A DNA stretch of 64,000 nucleotides, taken from assembly GCA_963930655.1 (NCBI GenBank), contig OZ005610.1, positions 191,001-255,000 on the forward strand, read 5' to 3'. Each line of letters opens with the position of its first letter. Within the stretch, counting starts at the first letter, position 1. Both the position numbers and the translations under genes were made by a program. This document shows, in pieces, positions 22,472 to 35,208 of the stretch. The notes beneath the pieces are model-generated. The model was given only the letters and a program-made list of their open reading frames with translations, was not told where the DNA came from and did not search any database. This DNA is from Myrica gale. Taxonomy: Eukaryota > Streptophyta > Magnoliopsida > Fagales > Myricaceae.

Positions 22472-24640
22472 TGTGTCAGCAACTTAGGTGGTACTTGGGC
22501 GCGGTGGGTTGCCCTTTTTATTCTCTTTAAACTGGCTACTGTGTCTTTTCATCTCTTCCTAATGCAATAACAAGGCACGTTCCGGTTCTCATTGATTTTG
22601 TTGAAAATGATCCCTTTGTTCTTGCCTGTGGACGGCTTGCTCCTGAACTTGAAATGGCTGGCACTTTCGTATGTTTGAGTATTATCAATTTGCTTTGTGA
22701 AGATAAAACCCTCTTTTAGCTTTGTTTGTTCTTCAACAACCCAGAACTGAACCAACCTGAGTTGATTCTGAATAATGCATTACCCAGATTTATTATTGAC
22801 CCTATGGGATTTGATGATAGTTTGAAACCCGACAAATTCAGACTAGGATGAGCCGATTTTGGCTCTTGGTTCAGCAGTTTATTTTGAGCAGATGGAGATG
22901 AATTGCGGAGGAATTGGAGTATGGAAAGGCAGCAAGCGCAGCTGTAAGAGCTTGGGAGGGCACAATACTTGGTACTCTGAAAATAATAAATTTAGAAGGA
23001 GGGTGGGGAAACCGGGAAAGGGGGGGGACCTTTTTGGTGTCCGGAAAGCTTTAGATCTGTTCGACAAATTTCTGAGTTTTTTAATAATGAACAGTTTCTC
23101 TCGGAATGATAACTATAAAATAGATTTCCAATCCCTTAATCCGAAAGGTCGCTGAAAATTCCTTCCCCAGTCAGACCCATTAACGTCTGTGCGAAGTCAA
23201 CGGAACGTGGAAGCCATAACATACGACAGAATCGTAACTCCCATAGATAAGTGCTGTTCAGGGCCGGGCCCAAAGCTACCAAGGTTTATATAGTCCGAGC
23301 GCTGACCTACTGATACTGACACAGGCCTTTGGATTAGTTAACATATTGGGTTTTTACGCGGAACGAGAGAGAGATGAGGATTGAGGAAGAACAAGAACTA
23401 GGGAAGGCAGGACTCTTTGTAGGAAGTTTTAATTTTTTTAAAAAAAAAACTTATCAGTTGAGCTCTATTTAGTTTTAGTGGCACCTTTATATATATATAT
23501 ATATATTGATCAATCATCTTGACCAAACGCCGCTTCATTCTATACAATCTATTATAAGATGCAGTAAAGCTTTATACCATCAATCTTTCAGAAGAAGCCT
23601 TCTCAAATATTGCCGATCCTAATGCTGGAAGATCAGATCGGATTCTGTATAGCATGTATATATGCCAAGCTGATCGTTAGATTCTGATCCTCCTACTAAT
23701 TAACGTTAATTATAGAAATTTTACACATATTATTATCCTACTAATTAATTTTATTATTTAATGTTGTGCTTACAGGGCGAAGAACGTCTAAACGGGGGCC
23801 AAGTGATTAATATATATGATAGCCCATGTACGGGGGAATCGTTGTGTGGTTTTCATGCCAAGTTGACGAGTTAATATTATATTATATTGAATATTCGTGT
23901 GATATATATAATTCAAGGTTCGTCGGAGAAATAAATAAAGGGGGATTAATTGGTAGTCATGATTGGTTTTTTGGTAAAGTAAATAAACAAGGAGGGCCCT
24001 AATTATCATAACATTAATTACTCTTTAATTAGCTGATTTTAATTTTCTCCCCCTAGCTCTCGCGTCACAGCATGTAGGCTACTTTAAAGATTACACCAAA
24101 AATTGCTCTCCAAGAGTAACTGTAAGACCGATAAATAAAAACTAAAATAACTCTACTTGCATATATATATTCACAAAATAAAGGCTACAGTGCATATTAT
24201 AAATATCCACTAATGTCAATGGCGTATATGAGTAGACACACAAAAGTCACTCTATACCTCCGCTAGCCAAAGAGACGATCTTAACCAAAGGTTGATAGCT
24301 TCACCCAAAAGCCATCTTAACTTGTTAACTTGAGAGTCACCGTTTTTGGTATTTTAATAGCCTCCGATAACCATAAATCAATATTCAAAATTCAAATTAC
24401 GACAGTACGTACCTGTCTGTCGTTTTTTTATTTTACCGATGCTGTCCATTTGTGGTGTTCATGAATATGGAGGAAGTAGATATAACAACGACATGTACGG
24501 TGGTGCTATATTAATATAACCCTTTGCTACCTCCATGAAGTCGTTCCCTTTGATCAAACACTTTTGAATGAAAGCAATGGACGAATTCTAAGAGAGAGGA
24601 TTCTAGTTCATTCACAGTTAGCGAAGCTAGGATATTAATA
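22472..24640. other. 3' region of COX6b and gene-free spacer
   Basis: The first few hundred bases are probably the COX6b 3' untranslated region. A frame at 22859-23155 has no recognisable domain. There is a TA run at about 23490-23506. AT-rich sequence follows with nothing else supported. Confidence 0.5.
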
Positions 24641-24649
24641 TCATCCGGA

Positions 24650-25030
24650 TGCCTCTAGGAACCAAGATTTTAGTTAAGAGGGCCAATTTTTAAGGCAGAA
24701 TGACATCTCGAAATTTTTTCCTCCCTAATGCAAAAATGTCTTAGAGTTAAAATATCAAAAATTAAGAACTATAACCATTAAGAATATTGAAATACACGTA
24801 TTGTACTATTTGCTAAGACTGAGAGGTGTCAATTGGATCCTACGAGACTACATCTTTTGAAAACGTTGCAAAATGACTTTGTTCTCAATAGTTTCAAAAT
24901 TTTCTCTCTCGATGTATACTATCATGTCATCATTCATCTAGTCATCTCTCATCTTATTACACAAGTCAGTCTTCATAATCTTCATCGCAGAGAATACTCT
25001 CTCAACAGTTGCAGTCGCAACGGGTAAAAT
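24650..25030 (-). pseudogene. 3' remnant of a hAT transposon (C-terminal dimerisation domain)
   Basis: On the minus strand 25020-24840 reads VATATVERVFSAMKIMKTDL, then a stop in place of the usual Trp, then MNDDMIVYIERENFETIENK. This is the hAT C-terminal dimerisation region of the ZMYM1-like transposases whose N-terminal part is at 1310-2262. The sequence beyond (24655-24830) matches the non-coding 3' end also seen at 43865-44070 (AATATCAAAAATTAAG, TACTATTTGCT.AGA). At least one in-frame stop shows it is dead. Confidence 0.75.
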
Positions 25031-25532
25031 CTGAAGGTTCATTTCTTTTTATTTGTCACTAGGCAGATCAATTGGATATAGTATGTCCATTCAAATCAGC
25101 ATATTTTTTTACAAGACACAGACGCATGAAAATATACAAAAACGCACCAAATAGAGACAAATTCGAGAGAAAGAAAGAGAGATTCTATTACTCACATTTA
25201 GATTTAACCTGTCACTCTGTCTCCTACAATGCCACATAAATAAGAAGAATCAACAAACAAAAAGTAGTCAGAAAACATAAACAATCTTTACATCCCTTTA
25301 AAAAAAAGAGTAAAGATTCAAAGGAAAATACAGAAACCAGTCTTTCGCGCTCCTTGGCTCGTTCCAAATAATCTTCCCAAAAAAAGGGATGGGCTTAAGG
25401 GGGCGGGTATGGCCCTCCTGGGGCAAATATATTTAAAAAACAAAAAAACACAAAGCAAAATTCCTTTAACTTCTCAAAACAGAGAGGGGCAGCCGCCAGG
25501 GTGCCTCCATGTGGTTCCGCCACTGCCTCTAG

Positions 25533-25540
25533 CTATAAAA
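25533..25540 (+). promoter_or_regulatory. TATA box upstream of the truncated EG45-like exon
   Basis: CTATAAAA lies 81 bases before the ATG at 25621, at a usual plant promoter distance. Confidence 0.5.
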
Positions 25541-25620
25541 GGCACTTATACCTCTCCCTTTGCACCAGAACTACTACGCGGGAACGCTGGCCCTCCCTCT
25601 GTTGTTGTAAAGTAAAAACA

Positions 25621-25740
25621 ATGGGAGTAAACACTGTTTTGGTTGGAGTTTGCATCATCATCATCATATGTTTTGCTTCTACTTCATATGTCGGTCTACT
25701 CCTAGGGAATGCCACCTTCCACATACGTCAGTATGTTCGT
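25621..25740 (+). pseudogene. Truncated first exon of an EG45/plant natriuretic peptide-like gene
   Basis: After a TATA box the ATG at 25621, in good context (AACAATGGG), opens a frame MGVNTVLVGV with a hydrophobic signal segment, followed by GNATFHIRQYV. The pattern MGVxT..., signal peptide, then G-x-ATF...YV resembles the start of EG45-like/PNP-like secreted proteins, in which a GTATFY stretch opens the barwin-like double-psi barrel. A consensus donor (GTATGT) lies inside this region. No further exons appear; about 130 bases on, LINE sequence begins. I infer a gene start cut off by a retrotransposon. The identification rests on about 40 residues and is tentative. Confidence 0.4.
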
Positions 25741-25869
25741 GAGTATACATATGTATATATGTGTTTACAGAGTTATATGCTGTGCATTTTGGGTTCACTT
25801 TTTTGTACATATTTGATCGGTTGTTCTACACTCAAAACACCAGGGGCTTTATGTTGTCTATCTTTTGGC

Positions 25870-26826
25870 AGATTTTTCTTCTTATTTGATCTCCTCTTTT
25901 CTTTGTTGGAAGATCGCTGCTGAGGCTCTTCCTGTCCGGGCCCCCAGATTTCGTTTAGGTGACACTGATCAGTTTCCAGATTCTCTCTGCATCTCTTGTG
26001 GTCTTCATGCAGAGACCGTTCTTCACGTTTTTCATGGTTGTCATCTGACTAGTCAGTTTTGGAGCCTTTTGCTTGGCCGTTAGATCCTGAGCGTCTACCA
26101 ATCACTAGCCCTGCCTCTTGGATTCTTTTGCTTCTGCCTGCTGAGGACAATTTGGGGATTCGCTCATGCTTTTTTCCTCGATTCATTCTCCATACGACGT
26201 TGCTTTTGGATGTTCTTTGGACTAATTGAAATTGTGTTGTTCATGAAGGTAAATCGATTAGTATTGCTGAGTTGCATCACACTTTGGCTCGTCGTTTTTC
26301 CGAACATCTCCCGGCTTGGATATCTCGGTCTTCCTCTTTGTTGCTTCATGGACCCCACATCCTTTAGGATGGATGAAGATTAATTTTGACGTTGTTATAC
26401 GTCAAAACGGATCTTATATAGCAGTCTATTGTAGAAACTATTCTAATCCCTTTGTAGTGCTTATATGGAGCGTATCAGGCTATGAACCCTTTGTTGGGCG
26501 AAGCAACGGCTGCTGCTCATGCTGTTGAGCTTGCTGTTTCTAATGGGTGGACCTCGATGATTTTTGAATCAGACTCCAAAGCTTTTTTGTCAGGATATTT
26601 CTTACCCCTTCCGTGTTCCATGCTAGAAGATCGAAGAGCTGTTGTGCTCTATTCGTGCTGCTTTTAAAGGTCAATCTGTTTGGGCAATTCATTGGGTCCC
26701 GAGAAGACTCAATCAGCAGCCACATTTGTTGGTCTAGTGGGCAGCTGGTGCCCAGTTCTCTGGTTTTCTTGTGTCTCGATTTTGTTCCGCTATATTTTGT
26801 TGCGTGATATTATTTCTTTGTTACAT
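25870..26826 (+). mobile_element. 3' remnant of a LINE (zf-RVT and RNase H regions)
   Basis: The frame at 25865-26083 contains CISCGLHAETVLHVFHGCHL, the zinc-binding (zf-RVT) segment that follows the reverse transcriptase of plant LINEs. Further on, 26470-26600 gives LLGEATAAAHAVELAVSNGW then FESDSKAFL, the RNase H-like (RVT_3) part. Frames are broken by stops and shifts throughout. The 3' end is TTTCTTTGTTACATTAA. The endonuclease and reverse transcriptase proper are missing, so this is a 5'-truncated dead copy. Its upstream border with the EG45-like exon is not sharp. Confidence 0.8.
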
Positions 26827-26829
26827 TAA

Positions 26830-27025
26830 GGCTGCGTTTGCCAACATAATTTTCCCCAAAATACTATCTCACTCCTAATAAAATAATCCAATATAATCTC
26901 TCTCTCCTATCAAAAAATATAAAAAATTACAAAAAAATAAAAAATTATCTCTCTCTTCACCTTTTCACTAAACCCAATACTAACACATATTCTCATACCA
27001 AAAATATTACAACACAAACACAACC
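26830..27025. mobile_element. Tourist-like MITE with TAA duplication
   Basis: Ends GGCTGCGTTTG and CAAACACAACC, flanked by TAA on both sides (26827-26829 and 27026-27028). The 196-bp element is closely similar to the copy at 9348-9525. It abuts the 3' end of the LINE remnant on the left, and its right end lies inside the target duplication of the next element. Confidence 0.9.
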
Positions 27026-27032
27026 TAAGTTT

Positions 27033-28020
27033 TCTATCACTTTTTTTTTCTAAGCAACATGACAAATATATTAAAAACCGAGAATCGTACAGCCAGAACA
27101 AAACGTAAAAACAACCCGAAGGCCTGCAAAAGACCTAATCGGACCTAAAGGCCCTACCAGAAACCAAACCGGACTACAAAGCCGGAACCACCTACAGCCA
27201 CAAGGGCCGTAACACAAACCCCAGAACCAACCGACCACGAGGGTCCACAGACAAAACACCCACAACCTGACCACAAGGGCCAGAACACAAAACAAACACC
27301 AACACAAACCGGCCACAAGAGCCGGAACACAACGCACACAACACAACCACCGTACAAGACGGTGGCGGCTTCCGCAAGAAGAAGGGCGCACTTCGCAGCA
27401 ATCCGACTCCTTCGAAATTATCTTCACGTAAAGACCGGCTGCACAAGGGGGAGGAAGAGGAGAGACCGCTCCAAACAGCAGAAAACGACGGCATCCAAAG
27501 CAGGCAGAAATCAAAAACGCCGAGCCCAGAGGCGGCACACGCGCCCATTGCCGCACGTGGCCCCCACGCGCCGGCAAGGGAAGGCCGGACAGAGCAAGCA
27601 AAGACCGCCAGGGGGAGCAGATCACGGCGGGGCAAGTCAAGTCCTCCGAAAAACGGCCAAAATCGCCGGGAGAGAAGCACAAGAGGGAGGGCGCGTGAGA
27701 TCCATGCGCGCGCGTGAAAACTCACGCGCCGCCCAAATGGTTCCGCTCGGGGCCGGTTCTGATCGCCGGAAGGAGAGGATCACCACCAAGGAGGCCGTGC
27801 ACACCAACGACCACCGGAAAGGCCGAGATTTAAAAACCAAAATAAACCTGAAAATAAAACCAGAGAAACGCCGGCCACCACAAGGGTGACCGGAGAACAG
27901 GGGCGAGAGGAGGAGGGGAAGGAGCCGGAGCTCCTTCCCCAGCCATTGCAACAGATGGTGGAGTGTTTTCAGAAGAGGGGAGAGGGGATTCTAGAGAGAG
28001 GGAGGAGTCTCTCTCTCTAG
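27033..28020 (-). mobile_element. LINE-derived non-autonomous retroposon with 19-bp target-site duplication
   Basis: The identical 19-mer ACAAACACAACCTAAGTTT occurs at 27014-27032 and 28021-28039. Between the copies lies about 990 bp that reads, on the minus strand, as a CTCTCTCT leader, a start ATGGCTGGGGAAGGAGCTCC (M-A-G-E-G-A-P) typical of a LINE ORF1 beginning, a G/C-rich body with no reverse transcriptase, then TTAATATATTTGTCATGTTG and an A run (T run at 27041-27049 on the plus strand). Long target duplication, A-rich end and missing enzymatic domains point to a short derivative mobilised by LINE machinery. Several long frames on both strands here are low-complexity and not taken as genes. 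Confidence 0.75.
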
Positions 28021-28039
28021 ACAAACACAACCTAAGTTT

Positions 28040-28850
28040 ATTTCAATGAATGAGGTTATTTTCAAGAAAAAAAGGAACTCTTTTCTTTTCCTCCTGCCCT
28101 GTATATATTGGCAGCCTATGTCATAAATCTAAGTCCAGTTTTTTTTTTAAATACAATTCTGAAAGATTGATTTTCACTGCCTTTAATTTACCAATCTCGG
28201 CATGTCTTTCATTTTTTTTTGTTCATTTTTAAGTTAATTTCAAAAGGAGAAGAGTATATAAAAATGAAGAGTTTTAGTTTAGGTTAAAACTAAACTTTTT
28301 AAGTTTGTAATTTGTCTTAAAAATATATAAAAAATTATTTTTATTTATCTTAATAAATCCGGTACAGTCCGGTCTGGATCAGATTGTCAAAAGGTATGGA
28401 TCGAACCGGATCAGACCGGATTTAAATAAACAAGATCAGACTACAAATTCGGTCTAATTTTGTGGTCCGATCTAATCTGTTGTCCGATTTGTTCAGTCCT
28501 ATTCGTTACCTTGATATAAGCTTAACAAATAACCTCCAAATATTTTTTTTTTATCAATCTCGAGTGTTGAGGCTGGCTTGAGACCGAAGATCCATAAAAA
28601 AAAAGTTACGAGAATTATATTTAAGCATTAAGATTTTAAGATATTAAAATTTGTAAAAAATAAAAATAGATGATTTAAATGAATTTTTTTTATATTTTTT
28701 ATAATAAATGATAATAATTTAATAAAAAATATATTATAATTATTTTATTATATTAAAATTTTATAATCTTTAAAATTTGAGTAGACAAAATAAGCCGAGG
28801 TCAATGACTGGTGCACTACTGGCTGGATCCACCGCCTGCCCGGTGGACCC
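28040..28850. other. AT-rich spacer upstream of the tetraspanin gene
   Basis: No gene. A stretch at 28355-28500 repeats variants of GGATCAGACCGGAT and TCCGATCTAATC, a simple degenerate repeat. 28600-28770 is very AT-rich. Confidence 0.5.
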
Positions 28851-28855
28851 ATTCC

Positions 28856-28943
28856 AACTCCGTATCCCACGTTCTTTTTTTTTTTTTAATCACTCCGTAT
28901 CCCACGTTCTTTTTTTTTTTTCATCACTCCGTATCCCACGTTC
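28856..28943 (+). repeat. Three copies of a 34-bp repeat in the tetraspanin leader
   Basis: CTCCGTATCCCACGTTC followed by a T run occurs at about 28859, 28893 and 28927, the last copy lacking the T run. It lies 125-210 bases before the tetraspanin ATG, in the promoter or 5' untranslated region. Confidence 0.85.
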
Positions 28944-29068
28944 ACATGCACTCTTTCCTCTGCCTCTCTCTCTCCCTTCTTCTTCTTCCGTCCTCCCAAC
29001 CGCACTTCACATTATTCCATCGGCGACCGGCGTTCTTCTCTCTAGAGCTACTCGACAGCCGAACCACC

Positions 29069-31612
29069 ATGTTCCGCGTCAGCAACAACCTGGTTGGCTT
29101 CCTCAACCTTCTCACCTTCGTGCTCTCCATCCCGATCCTCGTAGCCGGGATATGGCTCAGTAAACAGGCAGGCTCAGAATGTGAGCGCTGGCTTGAGAGG
29201 CCAGTCATCGCCCTGGGGGTCTTCCTCATGCTGGTCTCCCTAGCCGGCCTCATTGGCGCCTGCTGCAAGGTCTCCTGGCTCCTCTGGGTCTACCTCCTTG
29301 TCATGTTCCTCCTTATTCTCCTCCTCACCGTCTTCACCATCTTTGCCTTCGCCGTCACCAACAAGGGCGCTGGAGAGGTCCTCTCCAACCGCGGCTACAA
29401 GGAGTACAAGCTCGGAGATTACTCCCACTGGCTTCAGGACAGGGTTAACAACACCAAGAACTGGAACAAGATTAAGAGTTGCTTGAAGGACAGCAAGGTT
29501 TGTTCCAATTTTGCTGACAAGTACGTCGACGACACGGTCCAGAAATTCTATACCGAGAACCTCTCCTCGCTTCAGGTATTCGGGGTTCTTTTTATTCTTT
29601 TTGCGTGTAATGTTGATTTTGGTCATCTTTTGTTTTGGGCCAGGGGATGTGTTTCTGGGTCTGCGATTTCATTCTCTTTATTTTCAGTTCAATCTGTTTG
29701 ATGGAGATCTGATTCGTGCAATTGATTTTATTTTGACGTTTTTCTTTGTTTCGGATTTCAAATTTAAACTAATTCTATTTCCTTTGTTCGTTAAAGGTCT
29801 GAACTTTAGGTTGAACTGCGTTCAATATTATCATATTTTGTTTTTTCTATGTGAATTTTCGTTCGTTTGTTTGGCTCATGATTTTCGAAGTTTCTTTTGT
29901 TTTGGTTTCTATCCGTTCTGTCCAAAAATTAAAATTTTCATAAGGCCTACTTAACTCTCTTGATATCTAAGAGTGAGTGAATATCAATATATCTGTCTGG
30001 GTTGCTAGAAAGAAAAGAACGAACGATCTTTTTGGATCTTTTGTTTTGACTGCGTTATAAATTTGTCGTCTTTTGGATGATGGTGTTTGATATTATTTTG
30101 CAAGTCTGCTGCCTGCGACTTCTTGTGATTCATTTCTTTTTCAAAAGTAGAAGCCTTTTTGAGCACAATTTGAACTTTAGAATAATTTTATCTTTTCCAA
30201 TTACAGTTATGCTCACGAGAAAGTAGATGCTCGGGTTTCTTTTCTGATATTTTGGAATCAGTCCCATCCTGTGGTTGGTTGTGATATAAGAGTCATTTGT
30301 GTCATATATGCAAGGTCTATTGCTTACGTTGGTCTGTTTCTAAAGAACTCCAGTGCTACTTAAAATTTTTGTACCCTGTCGCACGCTTATTTATGATTCC
30401 ATTTTGCTTCATTAATAGTTTTCCTTGGAGTTCTATACAAGTGGCTTCAGTAGATGATGTCTGGGAGACTGGGACTAATTGTGAGCTTTTCTTTTTCTTT
30501 TTTCATCAGTTGGAATTCTCGAACGAACTAGGAGTCATACGATTTCCCGAGTCTTGCATTCTTAGCCCCTCTCACTGTCTTTTTGTTCTTTTCAGTGTGT
30601 TGCTTGATTGTTTTGATTTTTCACCAAATGGTCCAGATCTGAAGTGTTTGTCTTTGATCTCTTGTATCAGTCCATGAAAGTGCATCTTAGCTGGTGGAAG
30701 TTAACATCTTTATGGAGGTTTATATTGCCAAAGCTTATCAAATTGTGTCTTCGAATGCATTTAAATCATGTTTCACCTAAGAAAACAAGATTGTTGTTGG
30801 ATGGTTATCTAGAAGCATGGTGGCTTCAGTTTTGTACAAAATTGGTTGTAGATTCATGAGATGAACTTCATATTAGTTTGATTAGAGGTTACTTAAGTTG
30901 TTCTGTTATGAAATAACTATGCTTGGTGCTGATGTAGCCATGATTAAAGAGATTTATGACATCTAGAGTGAATTGTGGGAGGACCCTTGTAGATTGTCTT
31001 AAGTGGCCAAGCATCAGATGGTTCCCTCGTGTATTCTTAATATCGATGGGGGTGTTTGGAAAGGTTGTTATGGTGCAGCTATGCGTAGATTTTATGGCCT
31101 AGAGGGTCGAGAGCTAATGCAAATCTTGTAGGGCAGCATACCACCCTTAAAACATGTGTTGGTTTTCCCCAGTTTTAACAGATAAATCAAGAATTATGTG
31201 CAAGAAATGTGTCGTGTGGGTACAACTAAGATTGCATTGGGTGGCTTGTCTCATGCTTCTCGTCATTTGTATGTCTTCTAATGTGTTGAATCCGTTGATT
31301 GACTTGCAGTCTGGTTGCTGTAAGCCACCGAATGATTGTAATTTTACCTATGTGCAACCAACTGAATGGAACAAGACCGTGGGTGTTGCTTATACGGACA
31401 CGGACTGCAATGCATGGGAAAATGATGCAAGTGTTTTGTGCTTCAACTGTGAGTCATGCAAGGCTGGATTGCTTGATAACCTTAAGACCAACTGGAAGAA
31501 GGTGGCTATTGTCAACGTGATATTCCTCGTCTTCCTCATTGTTGTATACTCTGCGGGATGCTGTGCATTCAGAAACAATAGGAAGGACAATGGTTATTGG
31601 AGTAGATATTAG
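29069..31612 (+). CDS. TET8: Tetraspanin, TET8 type
   Basis: Two exons, 29069-29575 and 31310-31612, joined in frame across a 1.73-kb GT-AG intron, encode 269 residues. The protein has four membrane segments (about 8-30, 44-66, 73-96 and 232-255) and a large second extracellular loop carrying the plant signature GCCK (171-174) plus paired cysteines ([20 protein letters not shown]). CC at the end of TM2 (IGACCK) and C-terminal CC are likely palmitoylation sites. Plant tetraspanins organise plasma-membrane microdomains; TET8 marks exosome-like vesicles in Arabidopsis. The start ATG in ACCACCATG is strong. The large GC-rich first exon contrasts with the AT-rich surroundings. The assignment to TET8 rather than TET9 is by general likeness. 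Confidence 0.92.
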
Positions 31613-33240
31613 GTTAGATCATTTAGCAAGTAGAGGGGTTAGCTAGCTACCCTCTTATTTTGTGGATTGGATGTGTAAGTGACTGCGCCTATGTTTATTT
31701 CTCTGTAAAGATTTTTTTTTGAGAGAATTTGAGACGACAAATATATATTCTGTTTCTGGTTTGATGACAATTGTTTTTTGAGTAATTTATTATTCATTCA
31801 TAGGGCCTTTAATGGGTTTATTCATCGCGGAACCAGCTGTGGTGGCTGTTAGGAAACAGAGTGGAAAGTTGAGTTGTTTTCGCCCCCACATCTGAACGAT
31901 ATAAGATTTATATTATGGACAATATAACGCGTTTGTGTGAGGGAGAATCCAGTCCTACCAAAAATAACTTCTGGGCGGAGAATCCAATCGCACAGATATA
32001 GTATCTAGCATCTACCATACTGCCTGTTAGCTTCTGTCTGACGATCATGGAAACGGGCTAATAGCTGGAGCACAGGGTTTTGTACTCAACTCACAAATTG
32101 ACTATTTTTTCCTGCTTCCTCAAGCATCCTTTCGGATGAGTGAGCCGTGGCTCCCTCTCCCGAATGATCCCTCACTTCTCTTCAGGTCGACCAATCCACC
32201 ATGATTGAGGCTAAGCGTATACCTAGAGGTTCAAACAATGTCGGCACCAATTAGCTAGTTGGACTGCCTTTAAAATTGACTCTAAAGACTACCCTTTTGT
32301 ATCCGAGCAACTTGAAACACTGGTCTGGTTGTACGAGGGTTTCTGAAAGCCATAGACTGTCATTTGGTTTTATGGAATGAAGTAATGTCTTAATCAGAAG
32401 AAAAAAATTCGTAACAAGAGTTTCCGTGCTCTACTTACCATTATTATTGACAGAACTTGCACGTAAGATCTGTCCGCCTCCATCTTTTTGCAATTGCAAA
32501 ACCATTGAGCCCAGACTACACTTTTTGTTTTCTACGCAAAGAACAAGTTTCATTAAAGGTCGCAATCAACAAGAAATCCTTGGATTGACACTAGCTAGAT
32601 AACGTACAGCGGTACAGGGATACAAGATAAGGGGGATATTGTCTGTCAGCCTCCATTTACTGTTGTTTTGGCACGGAAGAGCGTTACAGCCATCCAGCAA
32701 TTTTCCAGGAGAACAATTTAAGCCTATCTGGGAGGTAGCTTCCAAATAGTCAACCAGGTACCTCGGGGACAGGGCCAGAGTCCTGAAAGGCTCATAAGTT
32801 ATATAAACCGATTTAAGGGATTAGCAATCTAACGTATTTTGTTGCCCACAAAAAAAAAAATCCAATGTATTTTTCACCCCGTATACCCCTGGCTCGGACA
32901 ACAGTCACAACACCTTACTTTTGCTCATTGACTCGAGGTCTGTTAGCCCAGGGATGGGCTAAGGCCGAATACAGGCCCACTACTTGGCTAGAAGGTGCTA
33001 ACTACTATTCCTAAACGAGCCTACCTTATCATTTAAGCCCTCCCCACTATTCCATACATCAAAACTCTGACCTCTCCAAAATTTTAGTATATAAACATAC
33101 AATGATTTTGCTAAAACTTTTTTTTAAGCCTTGCAGAACAACTTTATTGCGAGATCGCCATTGTCTGGCGCTCAGGGGAAAAAAAAAAGACCTTCATTGC
33201 CTGGCACATTGAAAGATTTTCAGAAAAACGGACTTGCAAA
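31613..33240. other. Spacer between tetraspanin and WAT1 genes
   Basis: The first roughly 150 bases are likely the tetraspanin 3' untranslated region. No coding sequence, RNA gene or transposon end is recognised in the remainder. Confidence 0.5.
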
Positions 33241-35167
33241 CTAATCGCTTGGTTTTCTACACAGTAATAATGGTTCTTCCATATCAACTTTACTGCTCAG
33301 CTTCTCTGAAGATTCATGTATCAACACTTGCACGATCTTTGCCTGATCATGTTGCAGTTTTGGAACCGTCTCTTCTTTGATCTCTTCAAGCTCTTTGGCT
33401 TTACCCCAAAGCACAATATACAAACCGATGATCACAGCAAAAGCACCTACCAAGCTGAAACCATGGCAAGTTTTAGATTTTAACATATTAGCCTACAAAA
33501 ACAGCCGGGAGTTGAAATTGTACTTCTTCTCCTCGAAAAACGAACAGAGTACAGGAACTAGTTTTAAAAGAAAAAAGATACATAGTCCAAAGGATTGGTG
33601 TTGCATTACCTTCCAGTATATAACTCTTCGTGCAGAAATATAGAAGCCAGAATGGTTGTAATGACTGTACATAGAGGGTTGAACATTGCAGTGAAGAGCG
33701 GACCTCTTTGGGCTATGCACCAGGCCTGAACAAAAAAAGTAACCGCAGATCCAATTCCCTGTCCATAGCAAAAACTATCAAGTTAAGCCCTTATATATTA
33801 TATATAGATAAAATATAAACAGTGTGATGATTTGGTAAGAAAGTGTCCTATAGCTTGAGGGAAAACAAATAGTCAATGGAAAATCAACTACTTACTGCAT
33901 ATAAGCAACATCCAAATTCAACAATTGAATGCAGATACCATGCTTCTGGGTTAGTCTCTAAGATTAATGCAACCGCTGCTGATTGTAGCATCGCGAAGAA
34001 AAGCATCCAAGTAGATGACCATATATGGTCAGGAACGCACGCTGAGATAGGGACCTGTTTGAACATTTAAACAGAATTCCAGAGATCAAAAACTAAACAG
34101 ATATACTCAAATTTTGTTCAGGAAATACCTGCATAATCACCCAAAATGACCAGAAGCAACTGCTTCCAAAGAGGGATAAGCAACCCGGCAGCCAATTATC
34201 CCTTCCTGAGACAAAGCCCAATTTTGGTGGCAGGAATTCTGTGTTTAATAGCTTTGGTCCTTTGAGCAATGCCATGGAAATGGCTCCACCAACGCAGAAG
34301 ATTGTTCCTATTATCTTGGCAATACTTCTCAAGCTTTGTATATCGACCTTCTCCATCCTAATCAGTTTAGAGTTTTTTGAAACATGCAAGGGATTCTACA
34401 GTTGAATATACGTGGAATTTGGAAGGAAATATGCATTATGATGAGCACACACACTTGACAAGATAGATCTCCATGGTTTAGTTGATTTCCAATTTCATTT
34501 ATTTATGTTTGACTGGTCCAACTCCAGAGTATCATGGATTGAACGTCAATATTCTCAGTTGGTACCAGATTAAAAGCAGAATAAGTGAGCATAAGTTTAC
34601 GCAAAATGAGGCAGGAGATGATTTCACGTGTGCAAAATGGTCCTCCGTTTTAACTATTTGTACACAACAAATCTGTTTGGTAGCATCATTTGAAGCGGGT
34701 TTTGAGATTTCATACTAATGAGATCCTTGAAATATATATATTTCAGTTGAGATAATTTTTTTCCTATTCCTTCTTGATGAATAATACGATAGACAACATG
34801 TGCATTGTCCAAATGCTTCCTAATTGTGTCGGATTTGTCATTTACCCTGCAATGGTTGCAATTACAAAGGTGATGGCAGGGATCAGATTGGTCATGGCAC
34901 TTGCTGCTGTCGAAGAGGCCAAGTATAGACCCTCAAAATAGGCGTTCTGATTTGCGGTCACTCTATGGATAAAAACATTACCAAATCTCAGTAATCTTAA
35001 TTACTAGTCACCGCCTTTGTAACAAATCAAGAATACCACAAACTGCTAGAGAATTCTACCCAATAAGAAAAGTGACAAATATCAAAGAAAAGCTCCTTAA
35101 TCCCAATGAGATCCGTCCAGAATTCCTCCTGCCAACAAAATCAGTATGAGAACAACGAGGTAGAGCT

Positions 35168-35208
<41 letters not shown>

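Noticed and set aside
27071-27889. Long open frames on both strands (203, 177 and 175 codons)
   Set aside because: They overlap each other in a G/C-rich retroposon body, have skewed Trp/Cys/Arg composition and no domain; they are products of base composition.
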